From Limiplasma sp036645955 (lineage in GTDB: Bacteria > Bacillota > Clostridia > Christensenellales > Aristaeellaceae), in the NCBI GenBank assembly GCA_036645955.1, contig JAVXND010000002.1:1-64000 (forward strand): a stretch of DNA of 64,000 bases. Reading direction: 5' to 3'. The position numbers and the translations under genes are program-made. Positions 43,301 to 50,555 of this stretch are shown here, one piece after another (positions within the stretch are counted from its first letter, which is position 1; every line of letters starts with the position of its first letter). Under the pieces are notes generated by a model that saw only the letters and a list, made by a program, of their open reading frames with translations, was not told the origin of the DNA and ran no database searches.

Positions 43301-45201
43301 CGCGGTTGTATAATGCTTACGCCGCGCATTTCACCATGGCTTTCATGCCGCCGCTGGAGCGGGTGGAGCATGGCACCTATCATGCGCAGAGCGCTTCCAG
43401 GCGGCAGAATGGTATCGCTATCCAAGGTGATTACATAGCGGTAACGCTCCCTAAAGGATTCGGGCGGGACGGAGCAGTAGGCAAAGCCCTCCGAAACAGG
43501 GCGGCCAACCACAAGGTTTAAAAGCGTTTCAAGGCTTCCGCGCTTGCGTTCGCGGCTCATGAAAAGATGATCGTGCACGTGAAAAACCCGCTCGCGCTGC
43601 ATGTAAAGAAAGGTATGCCCTGTGTCCGCACACAACGCGCGGATGGCGGAGGCGGCCGTGGTGATGATTTCGTTGTCACTGCTCAAGGAACCGGTTAGAC
43701 TATCCTGAAAATCGCCCAACAATAAAAAGTGAAGCTTCGGGTCTGGGTTGGCGCGGTAAAGCACGGACAAATGCTTGACCATACCGAGTGCGTGCTCGGG
43801 TGTCATGAGCAGGGTAGGGCAGACCACGAGGGTTTGAATCCCGTCCGAAAGCCGCTCTACTTGCATGCGCGGAACCAAGCGCGGGTGAAGGGTGCGGCGT
43901 AAAACCCACAAGGCAAGCTGCTCTGCCGCGTGCAAAAACACAACCGCAAACGCCAGCCAAAACACGGGAAATACGCGCAGTGCTACAGCAAGCAAAAGCA
44001 ATAGCAAAAACACGAGCCAAGCGCCTGTGCGAAACAATCCGCATGCATGCGTGGAAGCAAAACGGCGCAATCTGTTTACAAAATGCATGGCTTGCAGGTA
44101 ATGGAGCAATATGGAGATGCCATCATCCAGAAGGTAATAGCCAACATGCGCGCGTACATCGTCTATTTCAGCGCTTTGGCATAGCGTATTTGCGGCCGCG
44201 CAAACCGATAATTCGGGCTTTTTGCTCATGCGGCTTAATGCGGCAACGCGCCCGCGGTAATATGCGCGGCTTTCCAAGTCCATTTTTGAGTAAATGGAAT
44301 CGGCTAAAAGCGCGGCGTGAATGGGGCTGATGTCTTCGAGCATGCGGTACCAAGGCATGCGCCCAACTGTGCGCAAAGAGGTAATGGCGTTGCTTACCCA
44401 CAGGCAAGCCTCGGTTTGATGCTCGTGCTCGCTCTTTGCAAGCTTTTCAACAGATAGTTCATGCTCGTTAAAGTAACGATCCAGCCAAACAGCGCCGTTT
44501 TTATCCTCGTAAGCTCGAAGCTCCGTTAACAGGTGTTCCAAAAAAACAGGGCTGTGCTCATGACGCTTAAAAAGGCGCAAAGCCGCATTTTCACGTTTGT
44601 GGCGCAAGAGCCGCGCCATATGCTCTGCGGCAAGCTGAAATTTTTGCTCGTGAACGCACAGCTCTGCCATTTCATACACAATGTGAAGCAGTGCGGCACG
44701 AAGTGCCAAGGGCAAACCGTTGGTTTCGTCTACGCTAAAGGGCGATACGCTTTGCCAAGCTTCAAGCGCACTCAGAAGCCGAGGCGCACGCAAATCAGCC
44801 GTTGTGTGCCCAAGAAGCTCGCGCGCAAACATGCTGATGCGCGCACCCCCAGTTGATGCTTTGCAAAGCTTGGGTGCACTATGCAAAGCAAGCTTGAGCG
44901 CCGCAGTTTCCTCTTGCAGAAAACGGCCGTTATCACTCAGCCATTGAGCGGCAGGCAGAAGCTCTGCTGTGGGCAAACGATTGAGAAAGCCCACCGTTTT
45001 TTCCAGTGTTCTTAGCATGTGCCGAGGCATGTGGATGCGTGACCGACCTCGCCCCTCCGCACGTGCGGACAATGCGGCAAGGTGGGGCAGTAATTCATCC
45101 TCCAGCGACGCGTCACGGTAAGAGACCATGGGCAAGCGGCGCACGCTCCATGCCAAAATGAATAAAATCACGAGACCGACCACCGAGATAATCCACTGCA
45201 T
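37369..45201 (-). CDS. Cyclic beta-1,2-glucan synthase-like protein (GT84-GH94)
   Basis: This is a 2610-residue membrane enzyme. It begins with an N-terminal anchor (WIISVVGLVILFILAWSV), a helical region and more membrane segments near residues 400-450. Its glycosyltransferase domain has YVITLDSDTILPP near residue 595 and HRWTRGDWQLLPYV, followed by further membrane segments. A glycoamylase-like domain (SVDSGNLAV near 1043, GVFGVSESGYYAFD) leads to two GH94-type domains with GGGDWNDGMN near 2301. In Brucella and Agrobacterium the same layout polymerises, measures and cyclises beta-1,2-glucan. Start at 45201 has GGAGG 8 bases upstream; 18 more codons are open. The Gram-positive product is not known. 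Confidence 0.9.
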   Translation of the reverse strand: MQWIISVVGLVILFILAWSVRRLPMVSYRDASLEDELLPHLAALSARAEGRGRSRIHMPRHMLRTLEKTVGFLNRLPTAELLPAAQWLSDNGRFLQEETAALKLALHSAPKLCKASTGGARISMFARELLGHTTADLRAPRLLSALEAWQSVSPFSVDETNGLPLALRAALLHIVYEMAELCVHEQKFQLAAEHMARLLRHKRENAALRLFKRHEHSPVFLEHLLTELRAYEDKNGAVWLDRYFNEHELSVEKLAKSEHEHQTEACLWVSNAITSLRTVGRMPWYRMLEDISPIHAALLADSIYSKMDLESRAYYRGRVAALSRMSKKPELSVCAAANTLCQSAEIDDVRAHVGYYLLDDGISILLHYLQAMHFVNRLRRFASTHACGLFRTGAWLVFLLLLLLAVALRVFPVFWLAFAVVFLHAAEQLALWVLRRTLHPRLVPRMQVERLSDGIQTLVVCPTLLMTPEHALGMVKHLSVLYRANPDPKLHFLLLGDFQDSLTGSLSSDNEIITTAASAIRALCADTGHTFLYMQRERVFHVHDHLFMSRERKRGSLETLLNLVVGRPVSEGFAYCSVPPESFRERYRYVITLDSDTILPPGSALRMIGAMLHPLQRRHESHGEMRGVSIIQPRMEIAAHTIGSKLSLLLGGRGGTDPYNALIADFFEDGCKRGSFVGKGIIDPVGFLNATEGKMLEGSILSHDLLEGELAGCESASDMMLFDGHPLHLKGFCYRLHRWTRGDWQLLPYVLPIFPMNSRAPSGILDATAKHKIWQNLFRSMVDPLRLLLLGYAVVAHRPWIFWLALLLCELPALIQPSVHAFFSLLCRLAALPCFAAMQADAIVRTLFRLFFSRRYLLQWTTAAQLSKPAEKPVMLFFYLSILSGAVMISLSLIPMALVFSGLLLGAAWILFPFVLPFLEQAYQKPSRMTDYMREVLERLAKNTLLFFETAITEEDHALPPDNVQIEPNKGISHRTSPTNMGLYLTSLIASEHMHILSTEEMAERIDAALQALEKLPKWEGQFYNWYDTRTLLPMNPPFISSVDSGNLAVCLLTCAQGLRALMNELPARYRGLAARLDALVNNMRFAPLFDPDAELFYIGLSPDEASNGHGHYDLLASEARLLSFVSIMLGQIPVRHWYRLSRARAHTAHGQTLLSYSGTMFEYMMPLLFQPLTRGTLLYNACRGAFREQCAVTYSGVFGVSESGYYAFDPNLFYQYKAFGIASLALDSGKNQNVIAPYASMLCLSLHPKHAFANLLKLQNLGMEGPLGLFEAADFALERIGEKQAFKAVRSHMAHHQGMILCAICNALCDQYMVKLFSELPKAQAYRLLLEEKPLHGRGIIKHPLKRNAKEPAQSPLHFSRLAQPLHFPMDAHLLHGAGTTLLIDAQGGGYASRNGIMMTRFLESCRFPSGLRLYLRDSQSGSYWSVTDPTLTRSVSFESAQAVFTNERFHAECTLRIFINPLDGTVLHHLTLQNTSASEHMMEVCSYLEPSLASQRDDSAHPTFQNLFIHTERLEKYGVCATRKPRHENEPQRSLWHMLSTNASLNMLRIQTDRTAFLGRGRTVYAPHALDLPITTTADTLGAMIEPCLSLRGQFVLPASGCVQFVFATLLPSEQDTRAAFAQRYAQPDSALRCYEPALTQELVTARYLGLTPSMQTSISRLCGSLCYTEQPMQAQYAVQNTLPVRELWGLGLSGDLPLLLVECESDKDLSLVKLLLKAHAAYRMCGLWVDLIVLCMQPSGYEHPLRDALGELAQTSHSHELIGKEGGIHLLDRDGLSAELYGLLKAAARIVLLGEHGNLSEQLKRLTTSVKARPLYACKPSAAWKAALPAIDELLLDNGYGGFGKADGSYIITLPPGRQTPAPWSNPLCSRELGTLACESGLVFSYVGNSHSGRLTRWPNDTITPRGDENFFLRDSEHKLIWSVTRYPLGYGLPARITHAPGETAYEISGYGISCRLQCFTDEEAPLCVRVLHLKNEDTLDRELTYFHTCAFTLGASPASAQLTVTHHMDGVVYVENPELEGTACLCGVDPEATLITAMSAGEFDGLWSVAPVALVSGDALPCDAGNVAVLAFTVLLKAGETKTITSAIGFGQTREALAHALEMLRTDGASLHLHQVKQLWEQRLGGLHFDLPDTALALMLNRWLPYQVIAARLMMRAGFYQAGGAYGFRDQLQDMLSQVHTAPQAVREHLLLCAAHQFEEGDVQHWWHPARYGVRTRISDDLLFLPFVAAVYIQVSGDTSLLSEVVPYLHDAPLAPEEHERLSTPEISSVSEPFWQHCVRAIDHVSYGTHGLPLMGGGDWNDGMNRVGGENGESVWLGMFLCETLRRFSALCEPVTARRFLDKRLVVLQMLDRFAWDGAWYLRAWYDSGDKLGSISSSECRLDVLSQSWGVLAGVSRERCTMAMDHVWRMLYEPDIGILKLFTPPFRGVEKPGYIASYLPGIRENGGQYTHAVPWAISAFHQLGQDDRAWELVTAMLPLTHAANKQLSNRYRVEPYVLAADIYSNPQQRGRGGWTWYTGSASWFLYVMLEQLFGFQKQGNTLRFRPVAPASWDAFRITYHFGTATYHLHARRDCPFPVADGEQLRDGRLLLLDDGKIHEATFPLRG

Positions 45202-45380
45202 CGCGCAAACCTCCGCTATTCTGTACGTTGGGTAGTGTGTGCAGATGTGGCGCAATGCATGTATCGCATCGTTTGTTCGTTTGCTTTGTGATGGATTTAA
45301 TGATGAAAAATGCGTGATTTCATCTTGCGTTTATGGTATGATAAGCTTCATTTGGCAAGCAAAAAAGAAGGAGTATGAAA

Positions 45381-46202
45381 ATGATCGGCAAGCGTATGAT
45401 GATTCAAACATCGGGCAACACGCAAATCCCATTGGATTTATACATTCCAGAGGTTACGGATGAAATTGATGAGCATATTCAAAGACCGTCGGTGGTCATT
45501 TGTCCTGGCGGCGGTTATTGCTTTTTAAGCAAGCGGGAGAGTGAACCAGTGGCGCTTGCGTTTGCGGCGGCTGGCTTTAACGCATTTGTGGTATGGAACC
45601 GCGTAGCACCTCATTGCTTCCCGCTGCCACAGCAGGATGCGGCGGCGGCAATGGCTTTTGTGCGGGCGCATGCACAGGAATGGCATACCGACCCTAACCG
45701 CATTGCCATTTTAGGCTTTTCGGCAGGCGGACATTTGGCGGGAAGCATTGGAACGCTTTGGCACAAGGCGGAGCTATGGCAGGATATAGGGCTTTTGCCA
45801 GAGCAGGTGCGCCCCAATGCCATGGTGCTGTGCTATCCCGTCATTACGGGCGGAAAATATGCGCATCGCGGTTCTTTTGAAAGCTTGAGCGGAACGACGG
45901 ATGAACGTGAACATGAAAAATACTCTGTGAACGGTTGGGTCACAGAGTACTGTCCGCCGACTTTTCTTTGGCACACGTTTGACGATGATGCAGTGCCAGT
46001 GCAAAACAGCTTGCTGATGGCAGAGGCTTTAGCTGACCATGGTATTTTGACAGAGCTTCATATTTATGCACATGGCGGACATGGCGCTTCCCTTTGCAAC
46101 GAGCAAACCGCAGGCGTGAAAAATCCGACATTGGTTTTGCCCGATAACGCTGGTTGGGTAGATGCGGCGCAAAGGTTTTTGCTAAGTACGATGGGCGCAT
46201 AA
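45381..46202 (+). CDS. Alpha/beta hydrolase, acetyl-esterase-like
   Basis: The 273-residue protein has an oxyanion-hole motif ICPGGGYCFLS, nucleophile S114 in GFSAGGHLAG, an acidic residue in FDDDAVPVQN and the catalytic His in YAHGGHG. This is the layout of the BD-FAE/Axe-like carbohydrate esterases. It may deacetylate sugars, but the substrate is unknown. ATG 45381 is 7 bases after AAGGAG; the ATG at 45375 is too close. A TATGAT element lies at 45337-45342. There is no signal peptide. Confidence 0.88.
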   Translation: MIGKRMMIQTSGNTQIPLDLYIPEVTDEIDEHIQRPSVVICPGGGYCFLSKRESEPVALAFAAAGFNAFVVWNRVAPHCFPLPQQDAAAAMAFVRAHAQEWHTDPNRIAILGFSAGGHLAGSIGTLWHKAELWQDIGLLPEQVRPNAMVLCYPVITGGKYAHRGSFESLSGTTDEREHEKYSVNGWVTEYCPPTFLWHTFDDDAVPVQNSLLMAEALADHGILTELHIYAHGGHGASLCNEQTAGVKNPTLVLPDNAGWVDAAQRFLLSTMGA

Positions 46203-46212
46203 ACAGGAGGCT

Positions 46213-46262
46213 GGCGCAAGCTTTGCGGAGGTCAATCCTCCAAGCTTTGCGCCGCTTTTTTT
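46213..46262. terminator. Convergent terminator between esterase and aldo/keto reductase genes
   Basis: GGCGCAAGCTTTGCGGAGG (46213-46231) pairs with CCTCCAAGCTTTGCGCC (46237-46253), with a small bulge, and runs into a T-tract. The right arm forms the last codons of the minus-strand gene. Confidence 0.75.
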
Positions 46263-47347
46263 AATTCCTCAATGATGGCAATGTGCTGAGGACAAGCCAT
46301 TTCACATTGGCCGCATGCAATGCAGGCGCTTGCTTTGCCGCTCTTGCGCACTTGGGCGGCGTAATTGTCTTTGGCGCCTTGAAGATTGCCGAAGGCTTTA
46401 TAGTGGTTTACCATGCTGAAAATGCCGGGAATTTGAATCCCTTGCGGGCAATCCTTCACACAATAACGGCAATCCGTGCAAGGAATACGCTCTACGCTTG
46501 CCAAACGATTTTGCACTTCAGCAATGACCTGCTGCTCCTGCGCGCTAAGGGGGGTAAAATGCTCCATGGTGCTCAGGTTATCACGCATTTGCGAGAGGGT
46601 GGACATGCCGCTTAATACAGTGATGACCCCTTCCAAGGAAGCCGCATAGCGGATGGCCCAAGAGGAAAGGGACGCTTCTGGTGCAAATTGACGCATAGGC
46701 GCGCTGACCTGCTCCGGCAAATTCGCAAGCGAACCGCCCTTCACAGGCTCCATTACAATAACGGGTTTGCCATGTGCGCGAGCTACCTCAAAGCACTTGC
46801 GGGACTCAATACTACTGCTTTCCCAATCCGCATAGTTGATTTGGAGCTGTACAAAATCCATATCGGGATGGGCTTGCAATAGGCTTTCAAGCGTTGCGGC
46901 ATTGTCATGGAAGGAAAAGCCGAGGCGCTTGATAAGCCCTTCGCGCTTGCGTGCGGCTAAAAAATCCCAAATGCCGAAATCGTCAAATACCTTCGTGCGT
47001 TCACCGCCGCAGTTATGGAAGAGATAGTAATCAAAATAGCCTGCGCCTGTGCGCTTGAGGCTTGTCCAAAACATTTCTTTGGCTTCCTCGGCGGTTTTGA
47101 CACTTGCCCATGCGGGCAGCTTGGTGGCCAGAAGGAAGCTTTCCCGCGGGTAGCGATCGACCAAAGCTGTTTTAGCCGCTTCTTCGGACTTGCCGCCCAA
47201 ATAGCCATAGGCAGTATCAAAATACGTAAAGCCCTTTTCCATGAACAAATCCACCATCTGCTTGGTTTGCTCAATATCCACTTCTTCGCCGCACATAGGC
47301 AGACGCATCAGGCCAAAGCCCAGTTTTTTGATTTGGGAAGCTTGCAT
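46232..47347 (-). CDS. Aldo/keto reductase with C-terminal 4Fe-4S domain
   Basis: The 371-residue protein is an AKR barrel (LGFGLMRLPM, FDTAYGYLGGKSEEA, LATKLPAW) fused to a ferredoxin-like tail. Two cysteine clusters are visible: CTDCRYCVKDCPQGI and CIACGQCEMACPQHI, enough for two 4Fe-4S centres. It is probably a cytoplasmic oxidoreductase using NAD(P)H or ferredoxin; the substrate is unknown. Such fused proteins are common in anaerobic Firmicutes. Confidence 0.92.
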   Translation of the reverse strand: MQASQIKKLGFGLMRLPMCGEEVDIEQTKQMVDLFMEKGFTYFDTAYGYLGGKSEEAAKTALVDRYPRESFLLATKLPAWASVKTAEEAKEMFWTSLKRTGAGYFDYYLFHNCGGERTKVFDDFGIWDFLAARKREGLIKRLGFSFHDNAATLESLLQAHPDMDFVQLQINYADWESSSIESRKCFEVARAHGKPVIVMEPVKGGSLANLPEQVSAPMRQFAPEASLSSWAIRYAASLEGVITVLSGMSTLSQMRDNLSTMEHFTPLSAQEQQVIAEVQNRLASVERIPCTDCRYCVKDCPQGIQIPGIFSMVNHYKAFGNLQGAKDNYAAQVRKSGKASACIACGQCEMACPQHIAIIEELKKAAQSLED

Positions 47348-47719
47348 ATCAGACCATCCTTTCGCAATAAACCTATCATAAGATGCTTATCATACACCAT
47401 GCATAACGGTGCGTCAAATGTTTATAGGGTGACGCTATACTTGTAGGGGGAACGGTCTTGAACGTTCCGCCGAGCTGGCATTCACCCCCCATTTATCTGT
47501 AGCATAACGAGGTATATACAGCCTCATTTTTACGCAATGCGGATTTCCTACGAAATTGTTGTCCCCTGCGGTTGCTAAATTGCTGTACACTGTGATAGAA
47601 TAAGGATTAGGTTCGGAGCTTATATAACGAAGTGAACCTGCGGGGGCGGAGCCGGTACAAGAGCTGAAAGCGCTTGTAGCATTCGCCTCAAAACGCAATG
47701 AACATAGGAAGGTGATACC
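47348..47719. other. Intergenic region with promoter and structured leader
   Basis: It contains a GTAGGGGG-hairpin element (stem GGAACG/CGTTCC, 47449-47454/47463-47468) resembling small dispersed GTAGGGG repeats of Clostridia. A likely plus-strand promoter TTGCTA-18-TAGAAT lies at 47572-47601. Behind it the leader contains short stems (AGGTTC/GAACCT and TACAAG/CTTGTA). I recognise no named RNA. A minus-strand open frame here (47435-47698) looks non-coding. Confidence 0.4.
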
Positions 47720-49261
47720 ATGCGTAAACTCATCCCCTGCTTGCTTTTATTGCTGTTGCTATTTTTAAGCCCGCTCGCTTGCGCCGAAACTTATGTGTTT
47801 GACAATATTTTTGCAAGTGTTGAGGTACCAGATAGCTACATTGTGCTTAACGACGCAAATTTGAATACCTACGCTGATTGGTTGGAATCCCGCGGCACGA
47901 GCACGGAGGAGGTTGCCAACGATTTTATTAAGCGCGGCGTGTTGCTGCAAGCATGGACGGCAGAGTATGATGTGTGCTTTGAGCTGACGGCCGTAGAAAA
48001 CGAACGCGCCAAAACGATTTTTAATGTGAATGAGCAAAGCACGGAGGTGCGCGGCTCTTATCGCTTAAGCCACTATCCAGATAACGAATTTGAGCAAGAG
48101 GGCTATGAGTTTTCAGCCGCTGATTGGAAAAACACACCAAGCGGACGTTTTTTGGTGATGCGCTATCAAAAACGCGACGGCAGTGAAACTGCCTATAGCG
48201 GTTTGATGCGCAGAACCATATGCAATGGTCATGAAATTACCTTTGACATGCAAATTCACGACCGTGCGGTTACCAACAAAGACAATTCCAACCTCAATAG
48301 AATTTGGGATTCCTTTCAGTTTATTGAAGTGAAGCCCTTGCCGCCCTCCGCAAGTGCAAAAATCATCATTGATGAGGTGCCGCCAACCGAAACCAACGAT
48401 CAGAGCTTTTCAATCGATGGTACAGCGGCCGAAGGCGTGAAGCTTACAGCAGTGGTCATGGGGCTGAGCCATCCGGAACCGCTTATTTCCGAGGTGATGG
48501 TAGGCGCAAACGGCAAATTTAAGCTGCCGATTAAGCTGCCCAAGGAAGGCGTGTTCCTGATTACCATCACAGGTGAGTATCAAGGCGAGGATGTGGTAGA
48601 GTTTGCCTATCCCGTAACCTATCAAAGCACCCTGCTCACTGTGAACCTGACCACAAAAATTCCTGAAATCATAACCACATCCGACCTCACCCTGCTAGGC
48701 ACCTCTGAACCTGGTGCAACCATTCAAGTTTTTGTGAACGGCGAGGCCGCTTTCACAAAAAAGGTGACTGCCGCAGGCCGTTTCAAATTAGAGCTGGATA
48801 CTTCCGCCGAAGGACCCTATGAAGTTGTTTTGGCCTTTTCTAAAAAACAGCTTGCTGACCGCCGTATTACATTAAAATTTTCGCGCAAGTGGATGGAAAC
48901 GGATATGCTCAAGGAGCTGAAAAATCAAGCCATTAAACCCGGCTATGGCAATCTGGTTAAAAAAATGAAGGGCTACGAAGGGCGTGTCATGGGCTACCGT
49001 GCCTACTTTGTCAACATCACTCAAAGCGGGGATGAGTGGATTGCACAAATGGCGCTTACCAAAAAGGGCGATACATACAGCGGTATGATTTTGGTTACTT
49101 GTAAAGAAAAACCAAGCTATGCCGTGGGTGAGCGTGTCATGATGTATGGTACCTGTGTGGGCATGTCCCTTGGTAACGCAGAGGAAGGGCAAGCGGAGGG
49201 AACGCCTGCGGAAAGCTATCCTTGCTTTGAATTGCTGCTGTTTGTGAACCTGAAGCAATAG
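47720..49261 (+). CDS. Secreted protein with Ig-like domains, function unknown
   Basis: The 513-residue protein has a strong signal peptide with a run of leucines, cleaved near LACAE. The N-terminal third (residues 25-200) is an unrecognised mixed domain. Two beta-sandwich Ig-like repeats follow (about 210-300 and 305-390), the second with GTSEPGATIQVFVNGE typical of bacterial Ig/Big modules. The last 120 residues (GYEGRVMGYRAYFVNITQ and VTCKEKPSYAVGERVMMYGTC) resemble an OB-like fold. It probably acts at the cell surface. GGAAGGTGAT is a good ribosome site. Confidence 0.8.
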   Translation: MRKLIPCLLLLLLLFLSPLACAETYVFDNIFASVEVPDSYIVLNDANLNTYADWLESRGTSTEEVANDFIKRGVLLQAWTAEYDVCFELTAVENERAKTIFNVNEQSTEVRGSYRLSHYPDNEFEQEGYEFSAADWKNTPSGRFLVMRYQKRDGSETAYSGLMRRTICNGHEITFDMQIHDRAVTNKDNSNLNRIWDSFQFIEVKPLPPSASAKIIIDEVPPTETNDQSFSIDGTAAEGVKLTAVVMGLSHPEPLISEVMVGANGKFKLPIKLPKEGVFLITITGEYQGEDVVEFAYPVTYQSTLLTVNLTTKIPEIITTSDLTLLGTSEPGATIQVFVNGEAAFTKKVTAAGRFKLELDTSAEGPYEVVLAFSKKQLADRRITLKFSRKWMETDMLKELKNQAIKPGYGNLVKKMKGYEGRVMGYRAYFVNITQSGDEWIAQMALTKKGDTYSGMILVTCKEKPSYAVGERVMMYGTCVGMSLGNAEEGQAEGTPAESYPCFELLLFVNLKQ

Positions 49262-49292
49262 CACGGAGGACAATGCATTTTAACCAAATACG

Positions 49293-49329
49293 AAAACGGA
49301 GCCAATGCAATCCGCATTGGCTCCGTTTT
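49293..49329. terminator. Bidirectional terminator between the secreted-protein gene and pfkA
   Basis: A perfect 16-bp inverted repeat (49293-49308/49314-49329, AAAACGGAGCCAATGC and complement) has a 5-base loop with A-run and T-run flanks, serving both convergent genes. Confidence 0.9.
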
Positions 49330-49340
49330 ACTGCAATGAA

Positions 49341-50414
49341 TCAATCGCCTAGGGCAATGCCCATATTACGCGCGGTTATCACCATAATATCGTCCTTGGG
49401 TACGGGCTTGGGAACGCTTGCGATATCCTTCAAATCGTTATGTATGATTTTACTGCCGCTTAGCGCAACGGTTACCCCATAGTGCTCGTCGCGAATCAAT
49501 TCGGCGGCATGAGCGCCAAATTGTGTGGAAAGCACGCGATCGTATGCGCTGGGGCTGCCTCCGCGCTGAATATGACCAGGCACCACACTTCTGGCTTCTA
49601 CGCCCACCATGGTTTCCAGCTCGGCCGCGATGCGCTTGCTGATGCAGTCATACGGCAGGGACGCGCGATAGGCCTCGCGGTCTTTTTTCTTCATTTTGGC
49701 TTCCTCGGCGCTCATGGCACCTTCGGCAACCGCTAGGATGGAAAAAGGCTTTTTGCTCTTGGCGCGGGCTTCTACCGTTTGGGCAACCTTTTCAATGTCG
49801 TAAGGAATTTCGGGCAGCAATATGACATCCGCACCACCTGCAAGGCCTGCGTACAGCGTGAGCCAGCCTGCTTTGTTGCCCATGATTTCGATTACCATGC
49901 AACGGCCGTGACTGGTGGCGGTGGTATGAATGCGGTCAATGACTTCTGTGGCAATATCCACTGCGGTGTGGAAGCCAAAGGTGAAGTCGGTGCCAAAAAT
50001 ATCGTTATCAATTGTCTTTGGCAGACCAATGACATTCAAGCCCTCCTCGCTTAACAGGTTGGCTGTTTTGTGCGTGCCGTTTCCGCCTAGGGTGACAAGG
50101 CAATCCAGCTTTAAATCACGGTAGGTTTTTTTCATGGCGGCAACTTTGTCAACGCCTGTTTCATCAATGACGCGCATGTTGCGAAACGGTTGGCGGCTGG
50201 TGCCTAAAATGGTGCCGCCCAACGTTAAAATGCCTGAAAACTGCTTTTTGGTCATCTCTTGATATTCGCCCTCGATCAATCCGCCGTAACCGTTGCGGAT
50301 GCCGATGATTTCAGCGTCAAAAAGCTCGTAAGCCGCACGCGCCACCCCTCGAATGGCCGCGTTTAGACCAGGACAATCACCGCCGCTGGTTAAAATGCCG
50401 ATTCTACGCTTCAT
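49341..50414 (-). CDS. pfkA: 6-phosphofructokinase (mixed-substrate type)
   Basis: The 357-residue protein has the PFK fold: LTSGGDCPGLNAAIRG, TLGGNGTHKTA, PKTIDNDIFGTDFTFGF with the catalytic Asp, and MEIMGNKAGWLTL-like MVIEIMGNKAGW. The GGNGT loop and the Lys of PKTIDND match the group that may use ATP or pyrophosphate rather than classical PfkA (GGDGS, GTIDND). It phosphorylates fructose-6-phosphate in glycolysis. Start at 50414 follows AAGGAG; the promoter is at 50458-50486. Confidence 0.93.
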   Translation of the reverse strand: MKRRIGILTSGGDCPGLNAAIRGVARAAYELFDAEIIGIRNGYGGLIEGEYQEMTKKQFSGILTLGGTILGTSRQPFRNMRVIDETGVDKVAAMKKTYRDLKLDCLVTLGGNGTHKTANLLSEEGLNVIGLPKTIDNDIFGTDFTFGFHTAVDIATEVIDRIHTTATSHGRCMVIEIMGNKAGWLTLYAGLAGGADVILLPEIPYDIEKVAQTVEARAKSKKPFSILAVAEGAMSAEEAKMKKKDREAYRASLPYDCISKRIAAELETMVGVEARSVVPGHIQRGGSPSAYDRVLSTQFGAHAAELIRDEHYGVTVALSGSKIIHNDLKDIASVPKPVPKDDIMVITARNMGIALGD

Positions 50415-50457
50415 AATGAATCCGCTCCTTTTCAATCTTTGAATATTCTGTCAACTG

Positions 50458-50486
50458 ATTATAGCACGTGATGGAATACTTGACAA
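50458..50486 (-). promoter_or_regulatory. Promoter of pfkA
   Basis: On the minus strand TTGTCA (50481-50486), 17 bases, perfect TATAAT (50458-50463). Confidence 0.8.
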
Positions 50487-50494
50487 TGAAAAGC

Positions 50495-50523
50495 TTGACG
50501 ATAGCAAAGCAGAAGGTTATGAT
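50495..50523 (+). promoter_or_regulatory. Promoter of the pentapeptide-repeat gene
   Basis: TTGACG (50495-50500), 17 bases, TATGAT (50518-50523). It is divergent from, and only 9 bases away from, the pfkA promoter. Transcription from about 50530 leaves a short leader with AGGGAGAGG at 50541-50549. Confidence 0.75.
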
Positions 50524-50555
50524 GGCTAGGATATGACGTAAGGGAGAGGATTGCC

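Noticed and set aside
47435..47698. Minus-strand open frame of 87 codons upstream of the secreted-protein gene
   Set aside because: It has no ribosome site, spans the promoter and leader of the plus-strand gene, and its residue composition is not protein-like.
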